From the NCBI GenBank assembly GCA_937906795.1, contig CALCUQ010000408.1, forward strand, positions 1-16,459: a stretch of DNA of 16,459 nucleotides, written 5' to 3'. This document shows, one piece after another, positions 7,131 to 14,863 of this stretch (its first letter is position 1; the number at the start of each line of letters is the position of its first letter). Below the pieces are notes generated by a model, which saw nothing but the letters and a program-made list of their open reading frames with translations, was not told the DNA's origin and did no database searches. The DNA comes from an uncultured Bacteroidales bacterium. Lineage in GTDB: Bacteria; Bacteroidota; Bacteroidia; Bacteroidales; UBA932. A program made the position numbers and the translations under genes.

Positions 7131-8318
7131 TTATAGAATTCTTTTTGTAGTAGAGTTGTCGGTAAGCTTCATCCTTTCCCAATCTATATTGCTTATTAAA
7201 ACTGCACCTGGTTTTTTCCCAATTTCAAAACTGCCTAATTCATTCTCTTTTCCAACAACATAGGCACCATTAAGGCATGCCCATGTGAGAATTTCCTTAA
7301 GTGGAATTTCTGGGAAGTTGTTGTGAAGACAAACAATCTCCTTGGCAATGGAAAGAATTGTGTTGCTTGATAGACTATCTGTTCCCAAACAAATCTTAAG
7401 ATTATTCTTTCTCATTAGATCTAATGGGGGTAATGCTCTATGAATAAATATATTGGATAGGGGACATATTGTAAAATACGGCTCTTTAAGATTCTTTTTG
7501 GCATAATCTATACTCTCTTGGTTTATAACCGCATTATGTACCAGATTTATTCTTCCTTCTATTGGTGCTCCCGCAAAAGTCAGCAGATTGTCTATAAAAT
7601 ATACCAATGCAGGCTTGCCGGTTACAGGTGGTGTGCTCAAACCTCTCCCTTTATAATTCTCTGCAAGTGCACCTGTCCCTTTGGAAATCATATCTTCTTC
7701 CTCAATACTCTCCTGGTTATGGTAAGATAGGAATCCGCTCTTTAACCCCTCCTTAGAGGCCATTTGAAGTAATTCAGGACTCATTGTATATGGCGAATGA
7801 GGTGTGATTGCAGCATCCAATCCAAGGCTTGCAGCTGCAGCTGCAACCTCTTTGCCGGAATTTATAACATCCTGAGCATCTTGTGGCTCTGTACCAAACA
7901 ATTCAACATATGTTCTGGTATATAATGGAGAAACAGATTTATAATCAAAGCTTTCTGTGCAGTTGCTAATATCACACATTGCACTTACCCCCTGTGCGTA
8001 TAAAATATCAATCTGGTCTTTAAGAGCTTTAAGGCGTCCTTGCTTGTCTACGGCACATCTTAACTCATTTATCTGGTTTATAAAACCGCTCATGCCGGTT
8101 CCCTGCTCAAAAAGATTGACAAGATGTGAAAGTTCTATATGGCAATGTGCATTTGTAAATCCTGGACATAGGATTCCGTTATAGAATTCTGTATCCTCAC
8201 ACTCTTGGTTAAGTTGTCCAATTTCAACTACTGTATTATTGTTGTCAAAAACTACATATCCGTTCTTTATAGGATCTCCTGCAATAGGAAACACATAATT
8301 AGCTGCAATTTTTCTCAT
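7131..8318 (-). CDS. Metal-dependent amidohydrolase (COG0402, deaminase/chlorohydrolase type)
   Basis: This 395-residue enzyme belongs to the amidohydrolase superfamily, branch of cytosine deaminase, 5'-methylthioadenosine/S-adenosylhomocysteine deaminase and aminodeoxyfutalosine deaminase. A short beta-sandwich start (1-50) leads into GFTNAHCHIELSH with the metal-binding HxH (His58, His60). Further ligands are His200 with Glu203 (SYHNQES), His261 (LVHNA) and Asp314 (LGTDSLSSN). TPHSPYTMS (172-180) is the typical substrate-loop motif. The complete set indicates an active single-metal hydrolase, probably deaminating a purine-like or related heterocyclic compound, in the cytoplasm. The exact substrate cannot be read from the sequence. 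It sits 9 bases after the DUF4296 gene and 11 bases before the radical SAM gene. GGAT precedes its start. Confidence 0.88.
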   Translation of the reverse strand: MRKIAANYVFPIAGDPIKNGYVVFDNNNTVVEIGQLNQECEDTEFYNGILCPGFTNAHCHIELSHLVNLFEQGTGMSGFINQINELRCAVDKQGRLKALKDQIDILYAQGVSAMCDISNCTESFDYKSVSPLYTRTYVELFGTEPQDAQDVINSGKEVAAAAASLGLDAAITPHSPYTMSPELLQMASKEGLKSGFLSYHNQESIEEEDMISKGTGALAENYKGRGLSTPPVTGKPALVYFIDNLLTFAGAPIEGRINLVHNAVINQESIDYAKKNLKEPYFTICPLSNIFIHRALPPLDLMRKNNLKICLGTDSLSSNTILSIAKEIVCLHNNFPEIPLKEILTWACLNGAYVVGKENELGSFEIGKKPGAVLISNIDWERMKLTDNSTTKRIL

Positions 8319-8327
8319 ATTATCCAG

Positions 8328-9116
8328 TTATTTTTCCAGTTTCTCACCATCCATTTCTTTAAGCTTCATTCTGTCTGGTGCAGACATATTTGGCCTTATT
8401 CTTTTGTTGCTTGGTTTGAAATCAAACTTTTCAATTTTTCTTTCCTCTTTCTGTTGAGTTTTGTTTGAGGATATTATTTCATTTGTCAGTTTGTTGTCTG
8501 ATTTTGTTTCTTTGTTACTGCCAGCAATATGGTCTTCAAAAGTATATTGTCTTGGCAGTAGGGTGTTTTCCCACCAGATACTGTTGCCAGGAACATCCAT
8601 TACAGCGGTGTCAAGAATATTAAAATCGATTTTAGTATCATTCATAACCAGCCATTTGAATGCACGTACAAAAGGTTTGTTTACCAGTTGGTTTATTGGT
8701 GTTTTTAAGACTTCTCCTCTTACCCACCAGTATTGAGGTTCATACTTTTCTTTGTTTCTTTTTCTGTCAACAGTTCCTTTTAGCTCTTCAGCTCTTTTGG
8801 AAAGCATTTTTCTGGCTCTAATGTGCAGTTGCTTGTATGTGTCTTCTTCTTGGAGATAGTATGTTATGGAATTTTTATAATCTTCCAGTGTGTATCCGTA
8901 TTTTTCAATAATAGGCAGATATACAAGCATTGAGTCTGCTTTAAGACGCTCAGGTGAGCCCTCTTCGAGAATCTGGTCTGCCAAATACATATCAGCAATA
9001 ATGTTGGCCATATCTGCTTTCGATATAATTTTATCGGTGTTTTTATTACACCCTGTCATTGAAAAAACAGCCCAGAGCAATATGGAAATTGTATAAATTA
9101 TTTTAATCTCTTTCAT
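8328..9116 (-). CDS. DUF4296 family lipoprotein
   Basis: This is a 262-residue exported lipoprotein of unknown function. The N-terminus MKEIKIIYTISILLWAVF is a signal peptide ending in the lipobox MTGC, so Cys23 would be lipidated. Residues about 30-115 match the DUF4296 pattern I know from Bacteroidota: an ISKADMANIIADMYLADQIL helix, then SMLVYLPIIEKYGYTLEDYKNSITYYLQ and a basic amphipathic helix. The part after about residue 200 is low-complexity, rich in Lys, Glu, Asn and Ser, and probably disordered in the periplasm. It is the first gene of the five-gene minus-strand operon, directly behind a good promoter and diverging from the polysaccharide deacetylase. No enzymatic motif is visible. 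Confidence 0.85.
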   Translation of the reverse strand: MKEIKIIYTISILLWAVFSMTGCNKNTDKIISKADMANIIADMYLADQILEEGSPERLKADSMLVYLPIIEKYGYTLEDYKNSITYYLQEEDTYKQLHIRARKMLSKRAEELKGTVDRKRNKEKYEPQYWWVRGEVLKTPINQLVNKPFVRAFKWLVMNDTKIDFNILDTAVMDVPGNSIWWENTLLPRQYTFEDHIAGSNKETKSDNKLTNEIISSNKTQQKEERKIEKFDFKPSNKRIRPNMSAPDRMKLKEMDGEKLEK

Positions 9117-9133
9117 ACCAAAAATATATTACA

Positions 9134-9165
9134 CAAAGGTAAATTTTTATTATTATTTTTGCCAA
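9134..9165 (-). promoter_or_regulatory. Promoter of the DUF4296-amidohydrolase-radical SAM-dtd-deoC operon
   Basis: On the minus strand, TTG (9165-9163) and TACCTTTG (9141-9134) stand 21 bases apart, a full match to the Bacteroidota -33/-7 arrangement. The -7 element ends 17 bases before the ATG at 9116, so the leader would be about 10-14 bases. Confidence 0.65.
9154..9161 (+). promoter_or_regulatory. -7 element for the polysaccharide deacetylase-purD unit
   Basis: TATTTTTG at 9154-9161 fits TAnnTTTG exactly and lies 19 bases before the ATG at 9181. No clear TTG is found at the -33 position, which instead falls on or next to the opposing promoter's -7 element. The element is AT-rich, so chance is possible. 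Confidence 0.45.
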
Positions 9166-9180
9166 TGCAAAAAGTGTAAA

Positions 9181-9792
9181 ATGAGACTTAGACCTCCTAA
9201 AATAATAAAGAAGATGTTCCCAAATTTCATATGGAATTTTCCAAATGAAAAGCAGGGGATATTCCTTACTTTTGATGATGGTCCACGTCCGGAGGTAACA
9301 CCTTGGGTCCTTGATCTTTTAGACAAGTATAATGCCAAAGCTACTTTTTTCTGTATAGGAAAGAATGTAGAGTTGTTTCCCGACACATTTAATGAAATTA
9401 TAAAGAGAGGGCATGCTGTTGGCAATCATTCCTATAGCCATGTTAAGGGATGGGGAATGAAGACAGGAGACTACATAAGGGACATTGATATTGCAAATGA
9501 CCTTATAAAGTCCAATCTGTTCAGGCCACCATATGCCAGAATTGGCCCAAATCAGGCGAGAATGCTCAATGAGCGTTATAATGCCGTAATGTGGAGCATA
9601 ATAAGCAGGGATTACAACAGAAATATAAGCAGTGCCAAATGTGCAGATAATGTAATTCCATATCTGGCCCCCGGTGAGATTATAGTATTCCATGATTCCA
9701 TAAAGTGTGCCCCAAATTTGTTTGAGGCTCTTCCAATGGTTCTGGAGGCAATAAAGGCAAAAGGCCTTGTATGTAAAAAAATTGAATTATAA
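9181..9792 (+). CDS. Polysaccharide deacetylase (NodB/CE4 fold)
   Basis: This is a 203-residue carbohydrate esterase family 4 enzyme that removes acetyl groups from N-acetylated sugars, with peptidoglycan or another GlcNAc-containing glycan as the likely substrate. The motifs are in order: TFDDGP (30-35; Asp32 as base, Asp33 as metal ligand), GNHSYSH (81-87; metal ligands His83 and His87), FRPPYAR (114-120), WSIISRDY (138-145) and IVFHDS with His171. All catalytic positions are filled. There is no signal peptide or anchor: the protein starts MRLRPPKIIKKMFPNFIW and enters the catalytic domain at once. Either it works inside the cell or it leaves by another route. It opens a plus-strand unit and is followed 16 bases later by purD. 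Confidence 0.93.
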   Translation: MRLRPPKIIKKMFPNFIWNFPNEKQGIFLTFDDGPRPEVTPWVLDLLDKYNAKATFFCIGKNVELFPDTFNEIIKRGHAVGNHSYSHVKGWGMKTGDYIRDIDIANDLIKSNLFRPPYARIGPNQARMLNERYNAVMWSIISRDYNRNISSAKCADNVIPYLAPGEIIVFHDSIKCAPNLFEALPMVLEAIKAKGLVCKKIEL

Positions 9793-9808
9793 ATAATAAC
9801 AGATAGAT

Positions 9809-11110
9809 ATGAATGTATTAGTACTTGGATCTGGTGGCAGAGAGCATGCCATTACTTGGAAAATAAAGCAAAGTTCTCAATGTGAGAATCTTTATTGTAT
9901 GCCGGGAAATCCTGGAACAGCGCAAATCGCAACCAATATCAATGGATCTGCCAAAGATTTTGAGGCAGTAAAGAAGTGTGTTCTGGAAAACAATATATCA
10001 TTGGTTGTAGTTGGTCCGGAGGATCCTCTTGTATCTGGCTTGCAAGATAAATTTACAGCAGATGCACAATTGAAGGATGTGTTGTTTGTTGGTCCATGCC
10101 AAAGGGGTGCTATGCTGGAAGGAAGTAAGGATTTTGCCAAAGAGTTTATGGTCAAGCACAATATCCCAACAGCAGCATACAAAAGTTTTACTAAGGAAAC
10201 TGTTGATCAGGCAGATGAATTCCTATCTACATTAAATCCTCCATATGTACTTAAGGCAGACGGATTGGCAGCAGGTAAAGGTGTGCTTATTCTTGATTCT
10301 TTGGAGCAGGCTCAAAAAGAGTTGAGAGAAATGTTTAGCGGTAAATTTGGTAATGCGGGCAATACCGTAGTTATTGAGCAGTTCCTTAAAGGTATTGAGG
10401 TTTCTGTGTTTGTTCTTGTATCAAATAAAGGTTATCTGATATTGCCTGAGGCTAAGGATTATAAGAGAATTGGTGAGGGTGATACAGGTCTTAATACAGG
10501 TGGAATGGGTGCCGTTTCTCCTGTTGTGTTTGCCAACAAGGAGTTTATGGATAAGGTGGAGCAAAGAATTATCAAGCCTACAGTTGCCGGTTTGCAGAAA
10601 GATAACATAGACTACAAAGGATTTATTTTTATTGGTCTTATGAACTGTAATGGTGATCCATATGTGATTGAGTATAATGTTAGAATGGGTGACCCTGAAA
10701 CAGAGGCTGTTATGACAAGAATAGATTCAGATTTGCTCGGACATTTGGTTGCAGCTGCCAAAGGCGATCTTACTGGTGAGAAGATAGAGATTTCTCCACT
10801 TGGTGCTTTGACTGTTGTTTGTGTGTCGGGAGGATATCCAGAAGAATATGCAAAAGGACTTGAAATTACAGGAAGCAAATATTTACATGAAAATAATGCA
10901 GACAGCCTGGTGAAAGTTTTCCACGCCGGCACAAAAGAACAGGAGGGCAAATTGCTTACCAATGGGGGCAGAGTGTTGGCTGTAACTGTAAATGGAAATG
11001 GTATTGAATCTCAAAGAGAGGCTATTTATGCTCAGTTGGACAAAATAGCTTATGAGAAAAAATATTATCGTAGAGATATTGGGTTGGATTTGTTGAACTA
11101 TAAAGGTTAG
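9809..11110 (+). CDS. purD: Phosphoribosylamine-glycine ligase
   Basis: PurD (GAR synthetase) joins glycine to 5-phosphoribosylamine with ATP, the second step of de novo purine synthesis. The 433-residue protein has the N-domain start MNVLVLGSGGREHAI, GPEDPL (69-74), the ATP-grasp segment KADGLAAGKGV (149-159), DYKRIGEGDTGLNTGGMGA (217-235) and EYNVRMGDPETEAV (288-301), which binds ATP and magnesium. Length and order are as usual for the family. It is not in a pur cluster; instead it stands between a polysaccharide deacetylase and a membrane protein whose GTG start comes only 2 bases after the purD stop. The leader reads AGATAGAT directly before the ATG. Confidence 0.97.
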   Translation: MNVLVLGSGGREHAITWKIKQSSQCENLYCMPGNPGTAQIATNINGSAKDFEAVKKCVLENNISLVVVGPEDPLVSGLQDKFTADAQLKDVLFVGPCQRGAMLEGSKDFAKEFMVKHNIPTAAYKSFTKETVDQADEFLSTLNPPYVLKADGLAAGKGVLILDSLEQAQKELREMFSGKFGNAGNTVVIEQFLKGIEVSVFVLVSNKGYLILPEAKDYKRIGEGDTGLNTGGMGAVSPVVFANKEFMDKVEQRIIKPTVAGLQKDNIDYKGFIFIGLMNCNGDPYVIEYNVRMGDPETEAVMTRIDSDLLGHLVAAAKGDLTGEKIEISPLGALTVVCVSGGYPEEYAKGLEITGSKYLHENNADSLVKVFHAGTKEQEGKLLTNGGRVLAVTVNGNGIESQREAIYAQLDKIAYEKKYYRRDIGLDLLNYKG

Positions 11111-11112
11111 TT

Positions 11113-12006
11113 GTGGGCAGAGAGGGGTCATTTATAATAAAGTGTCTGTATGTGTTGGCGGCATTTATGCTTGTCTCATCTCTGTTTTTTATAGGTCAAC
11201 ATAATTATATTGGAGCAGGCATTGGGTTGTTGTGTATAGCAGCATCTGCAGTGCCTGTCTTTATAATTAATTCTATGGTAACCAAATCTGCAATAAACAG
11301 TGGTATAACACTTGCTGTTTTTCTGATTCTGGTTTTTTCAAATCCTAGTGCAATCAATTTTAATTTGGCGCATATAGCTTTAATTTTATTTGCATGGGGA
11401 GAGTTCTATAATTTGAAAGGTGATAATTTTAAGGCACTTTTTCTCCTTTCTTTTGCGGCAATCTTTCTTGAACAGCTTATGTGGATTGTTCCTGTAATGT
11501 TGCTTGTCAATACTGTTGGAAAATCAGATTTGCCAAGAACTTTTATTGTAAATATTGGGGCTGTGTTAATGCCACTACTCTATATTGTGGTATTTAGACA
11601 TTTGATGTACAGGGATTCTGTTGAGTATATTAATGAGTTTGCTGGCAAGATGATTGATGTATATTCTCCTGTGTTAAGTTTGAGCTTTACAAATATCTTT
11701 TACATTGTTGTAGTTGGAATAATGTCCATTCATGCAATGTTTCATGTTACTGTGAGAAATACACAAAATAATATTGCTACAGGAGAGGTTCTTACAAATG
11801 AACTTATAAGTTCTGTTTTGCTTTTTGTGCTGTTTGTCCTTTTCTGGGGAAATTCTGATGTGTCAATCAATATAATTCTGGCATTTCCTATGAGTATAGT
11901 GTTGTCTAATCTCTATACTACCAATCTTTCGAGTGCATATTCAAAAATTGAATTGATATTGTTTGTATGTGCAGCTTTTTTAATGAGGCTCGATTTATTT
12001 ATATAA
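11113..12006 (+). CDS. Polytopic membrane protein of unknown function
   Basis: This 297-residue hydrophobic protein has roughly eight to ten membrane segments, seen at about 8-27, 33-53, 61-77, 84-98, 107-132, 141-161, 191-211, 230-246, 251-268 and 279-295. A polar stretch at 162-188 and another at 212-230 look like loops. I see no transporter, flippase or enzyme motif. It resembles the uncharacterised Bacteroidota membrane proteins (DUF6427 type) that I recall near purD, but I cannot confirm the family. I chose the GTG start at 11113: it lies 2 bases after the purD stop, which suggests translational coupling, and it keeps the first hydrophobic segment whole. The next in-frame ATG, at 11167, would cut into that segment. 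It is the last gene of its unit, before the terminator at 12021. Confidence 0.75.
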   Translation: MGREGSFIIKCLYVLAAFMLVSSLFFIGQHNYIGAGIGLLCIAASAVPVFIINSMVTKSAINSGITLAVFLILVFSNPSAINFNLAHIALILFAWGEFYNLKGDNFKALFLLSFAAIFLEQLMWIVPVMLLVNTVGKSDLPRTFIVNIGAVLMPLLYIVVFRHLMYRDSVEYINEFAGKMIDVYSPVLSLSFTNIFYIVVVGIMSIHAMFHVTVRNTQNNIATGEVLTNELISSVLLFVLFVLFWGNSDVSINIILAFPMSIVLSNLYTTNLSSAYSKIELILFVCAAFLMRLDLFI

Positions 12007-12020
12007 ATCTTCAAATCTGC

Positions 12021-12054
12021 AAAAAAAATGAGGCCGGATTTGACCGGCCTTCAT
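12021..12054 (-). terminator. Terminator between convergent genes
   Basis: GGCCGG (12032-12037) pairs with CCGGCC (12044-12049), extended by ATGA/TCAT with one bulged base, around a six-base loop. On the minus strand the stem is followed by eight Ts (A8 at 12021-12028), a classic intrinsic terminator for the aminotransferase unit. On the plus strand it is followed by TTCATTTATT, so it may also stop the purD unit. It lies 15 bases after the membrane protein stop. Confidence 0.88.
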
Positions 12055-12087
12055 TTATTGTATAAGGAAGTGTTATATACTCAATTC

Positions 12088-13290
12088 TTATTTGTTAGTT
12101 CTGCCAGGGTAAACTTTAAGAGCCTCCTCTAGACATTTAACTGCATTCTTAAGATCCTCAACTTTAAGAACGTAAGCAGCTCTTACTTGGTTTGTACCCA
12201 TACCTGGAGTAGCATAGAAACCGGCAGCAGGAGCAACCATTACAGTTTGTCCCTCATATGAGAACTCCTCTAGTAACCATTGTGCAAATTTATCTGCATT
12301 ATCAACTGGAAGCTCAGCGATAGTGTAGAAAGCACCCATTGGCATAGGTGAGAATACACCCTCAATTTTGTTAAGACCCTCTACAAGAACGTTTCTTCTA
12401 GTGATATACTCCTCTTTAACAGCTGCAAAGTACTCTGGTGGAGTAGCTAGTGCACCCTCTGCTGCAATTTGACCATAAGCTGGAGAGCATAGACGAGATT
12501 GAGCATATTTAAGAACACCTTTCATTACCTCTTTGTTTTTAGAGATAATAGCACCAATTCTTACACCGCAAAGGCTGTATCTCTTAGAAACAGAGTCCAA
12601 TAGGATAACGTTTTCCTCTAGGCCTTTAATGTGCATGCAAGAGTAGTGAGGCTCATCTGTATAGCAGAACTCTCTGTATACCTCATCTGAATAGATGTAT
12701 AAGCCGTGTTTTTTAGCAATCTCACCTAGTTTCTCAATAGCCTCTTTTGTGTAAAGAGTACCAGTTGGGTTACCAGGATTACAAATTAGGATACCTTTTG
12801 TTTTAGGAGTAATATGTTTCTCGAACTCCTCAATCTCAGGAAGTTTGAAACCCTCTTTGATATGAGTTGTAATAGGAACAAGTTTAATGTCATTTTGAAT
12901 AGCAAATGCATTGTAGTTAGTGTAGAAAGGCTCCATTACAATTACCTCGTCACCTGGATCACAAGTAACAGCAAGTGCAAATTGAACAGCCTCTGTACCA
13001 CTTGAAGTAACAATAAGGTCTGCGATATCCAAATCAATACCAATACCTTTATAGTATTTCAATAGACCCTCTCTGTAAGAAAGATTACCAGCTGAGTTAG
13101 AATACTCAATAACTTTACCGTTAAAGTTTTTAACTGCATCCAAAGCCTCTTTTGGAGACTCAATGTCTGGTTGGCCAATGTTTAGGTGATATACTTTAAC
13201 ACCTCTTTTTTTTGCTGCATCAGCATAAGGAACCAATTTTCTAATTGGAGAAGCTGGTAAAATTTGAGCTTTACGTGAAATTGTTAACAT
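12088..13290 (-). CDS. Class I pyridoxal-phosphate aminotransferase (aspartate aminotransferase-like)
   Basis: This 400-residue PLP enzyme of the aspartate aminotransferase fold acts in the cytoplasm and transfers an amino group between an amino acid and a 2-oxo acid. Visible features are an N-terminal HLNIGQPDIESP, NPGNPTG (171-177), YSDEVYREF (Asp202 and Tyr205 contact the cofactor), SVSKRYSLCGVRIG with the Schiff-base Lys236, and the C-terminal substrate carboxylate Arg370 (NQVRAAYV). These fit the aspartate aminotransferase Ib-like group, but the substrate is not proven by sequence. Its codons (TAC, AAC, CAC, GGT, GAG, CTA) resemble those of the ribosomal genes and differ from its neighbours, implying high expression. 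The gap to the upstream dacB is 34 bases with no recognisable promoter, so transcription may come from dacB. Confidence 0.92.
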   Translation of the reverse strand: MLTISRKAQILPASPIRKLVPYADAAKKRGVKVYHLNIGQPDIESPKEALDAVKNFNGKVIEYSNSAGNLSYREGLLKYYKGIGIDLDIADLIVTSSGTEAVQFALAVTCDPGDEVIVMEPFYTNYNAFAIQNDIKLVPITTHIKEGFKLPEIEEFEKHITPKTKGILICNPGNPTGTLYTKEAIEKLGEIAKKHGLYIYSDEVYREFCYTDEPHYSCMHIKGLEENVILLDSVSKRYSLCGVRIGAIISKNKEVMKGVLKYAQSRLCSPAYGQIAAEGALATPPEYFAAVKEEYITRRNVLVEGLNKIEGVFSPMPMGAFYTIAELPVDNADKFAQWLLEEFSYEGQTVMVAPAAGFYATPGMGTNQVRAAYVLKVEDLKNAVKCLEEALKVYPGRTNK

Positions 13291-13324
13291 AGTAAATTTT
13301 ATTGTTATGTGATTTTAATGTTTG

Positions 13325-14791
13325 TTATTTTACTTGTGTAAGTTCGTACATGAATTTTTCAATGTTAGGCATCATTTTGGATGTTGGAACAGGGAAGTTG
13401 TTTACCATTATCACAAATCTTATATAACCGTTGTTGTTTGGTTTTTCAACATAACCTGCATAACATCTTACACCTGTTAGAGAGCCGCTCTTTGCGTGGA
13501 TTCTGCTTTTGTGCTCAACTGGTTTGTCTTTTAGAACATTTTTAAGAGTACCGCCACATCCAGGAACAGGGAAACTCTCCAAATATTTTGCAAAGTTATC
13601 ATTTTTTAACATAAACTTGTAAAATCTGCAGAAAAACTCAGGAGTTACAAAATCTTGTCTTGATAGTCCGCTACCGTCTCTTGTATCCAATCCTTGATCA
13701 TCAACACCATATTCTGCAAGAAGTTTTCTTACTGCCACTCTTGATGAATCATAGCTTCCTACACCGGTATACTCTTTACCAATGGTTTTGAATATTGTCT
13801 CAGCAAACATATTGTTGCTGATTCTGTTTGTTACATTTATAATCTTGCTAAGGGCAGGAGAGTAGGTTTCACATAGTTGTTTTGTCTCTTTGCAACCTTT
13901 GTACTCTTGTATGTCAATAATCTCAGGGTTGCTGTTGATGCCTTGGTTTACCAAAAATTCTCTAAAGTGGTATCCGCAGCTCAAATGAGGGAAACGGCTT
14001 GAATTGGTAACAACTCTAGGTGCTCTGTCTTTTGCATATGTACCGGTCCAACGGCCTGTTAATGTCATATCCTGTACAAAATACTCTGTACCGTCTCCAG
14101 TTTTCTCTTTTCCTGTTGTAACTTCATTGATAAGTTGCAAACCTGGAATGTATGGGTATTTTTGTTGGATATTTACCGGATCACCCTCATTTTTGCCAGG
14201 GGCAATTGTGAAGTAGTGAAGGTTTTCGCAGAACGACAAACCATGAGCTGTATTTCCATATGAGTAACCAAGATTACCCCATGACCAGCTGCTTGGCATT
14301 TGTTCTCTTGCCATCCATGAGTCATCAACAACAATGTTTCCGTTTATCTGTTTGATACCGGCTGCTTTGATTGCGTTTGCCCATACACCAAAGATGGAGT
14401 CAATTGCAAATGCTACTGTGTCTTTAGATCCAAGGGTAGGGTCTCCACCTCCAATGATATGGATGTTTCCATTTAAGACACCGTCTTTAATATCGCCGCT
14501 ATATGCAACTTTGGTTTTGTATTTGTAATCTGGTCCCAAATATGCCATAGCAACACCTGTTGTAATGGTTTTTAATGTAGAAGCTGTAAGCAATGGGTAA
14601 TTTTTATTCCATTGTGCAATAACTTTGTCATTGTCATCTACAGCCAAAATGCCCACTACTGCAGTTCTGAATAGAGGGTCTGTTTTAAGGTTTTTGTCAA
14701 TAACTCTTTGTGCAGATGTACTTTGTGCACTTAAGTTTAAACTTATGGCTAAAAGAAGTACTAAGCCAAGTGTAAATCTTAGAATTTTCAT
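13325..14791 (-). CDS. dacB: D-alanyl-D-alanine carboxypeptidase/endopeptidase, PBP4 type (peptidase S13)
   Basis: PBP4-type enzymes trim D-Ala from peptidoglycan stem peptides and cut cross-links in the periplasm. The protein has 488 residues from the chosen start. A signal peptide MKILRFTLGLVLLLAISLNLSAQ is visible (cleavage near residue 22). Active-site motifs are SxxK in LTASTLKTIT (Ser71, Lys74), SNN in NRISNNMFAE (325-327) and KSG in HAKSGSLTG (434-436), all intact and in S13 spacing with the large insert between the first and second. I chose the ATG at 14791 because a further in-frame ATG at 14818 lies upstream of the predicted transcription start and would put charged and polar residues before the signal peptide. 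It lies between the aminotransferase and the C69 dipeptidase genes. Confidence 0.94.
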   Translation of the reverse strand: MKILRFTLGLVLLLAISLNLSAQSTSAQRVIDKNLKTDPLFRTAVVGILAVDDNDKVIAQWNKNYPLLTASTLKTITTGVAMAYLGPDYKYKTKVAYSGDIKDGVLNGNIHIIGGGDPTLGSKDTVAFAIDSIFGVWANAIKAAGIKQINGNIVVDDSWMAREQMPSSWSWGNLGYSYGNTAHGLSFCENLHYFTIAPGKNEGDPVNIQQKYPYIPGLQLINEVTTGKEKTGDGTEYFVQDMTLTGRWTGTYAKDRAPRVVTNSSRFPHLSCGYHFREFLVNQGINSNPEIIDIQEYKGCKETKQLCETYSPALSKIINVTNRISNNMFAETIFKTIGKEYTGVGSYDSSRVAVRKLLAEYGVDDQGLDTRDGSGLSRQDFVTPEFFCRFYKFMLKNDNFAKYLESFPVPGCGGTLKNVLKDKPVEHKSRIHAKSGSLTGVRCYAGYVEKPNNNGYIRFVIMVNNFPVPTSKMMPNIEKFMYELTQVK

Positions 14792-14819
14792 AATGTGATT
14801 AATAATGATTTCAAGCAAA

Positions 14820-14849
14820 CAAATATAACAAATATTACTCCTGTGGCAA
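14820..14849 (-). promoter_or_regulatory. Promoter of dacB
   Basis: On the minus strand, TTG (14849-14847, within TTTTG) and TATATTTG (14827-14820) are 19 bases apart, a textbook Bacteroidota promoter. Transcription would begin near 14813-14816, about 22 bases before the chosen ATG. The element lies just after the C69 stop codon, so dacB need not depend on read-through from upstream. Confidence 0.75.
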
Positions 14850-14863
14850 AATAAAAAGATGGT

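Noticed and set aside
7120..7182. Longer start for the radical SAM protein at 7182.
   Set aside because: It overlaps the amidohydrolase by 52 bases, adds no family-like residues, and the ATG at 7119 has AGGAG at ideal spacing.
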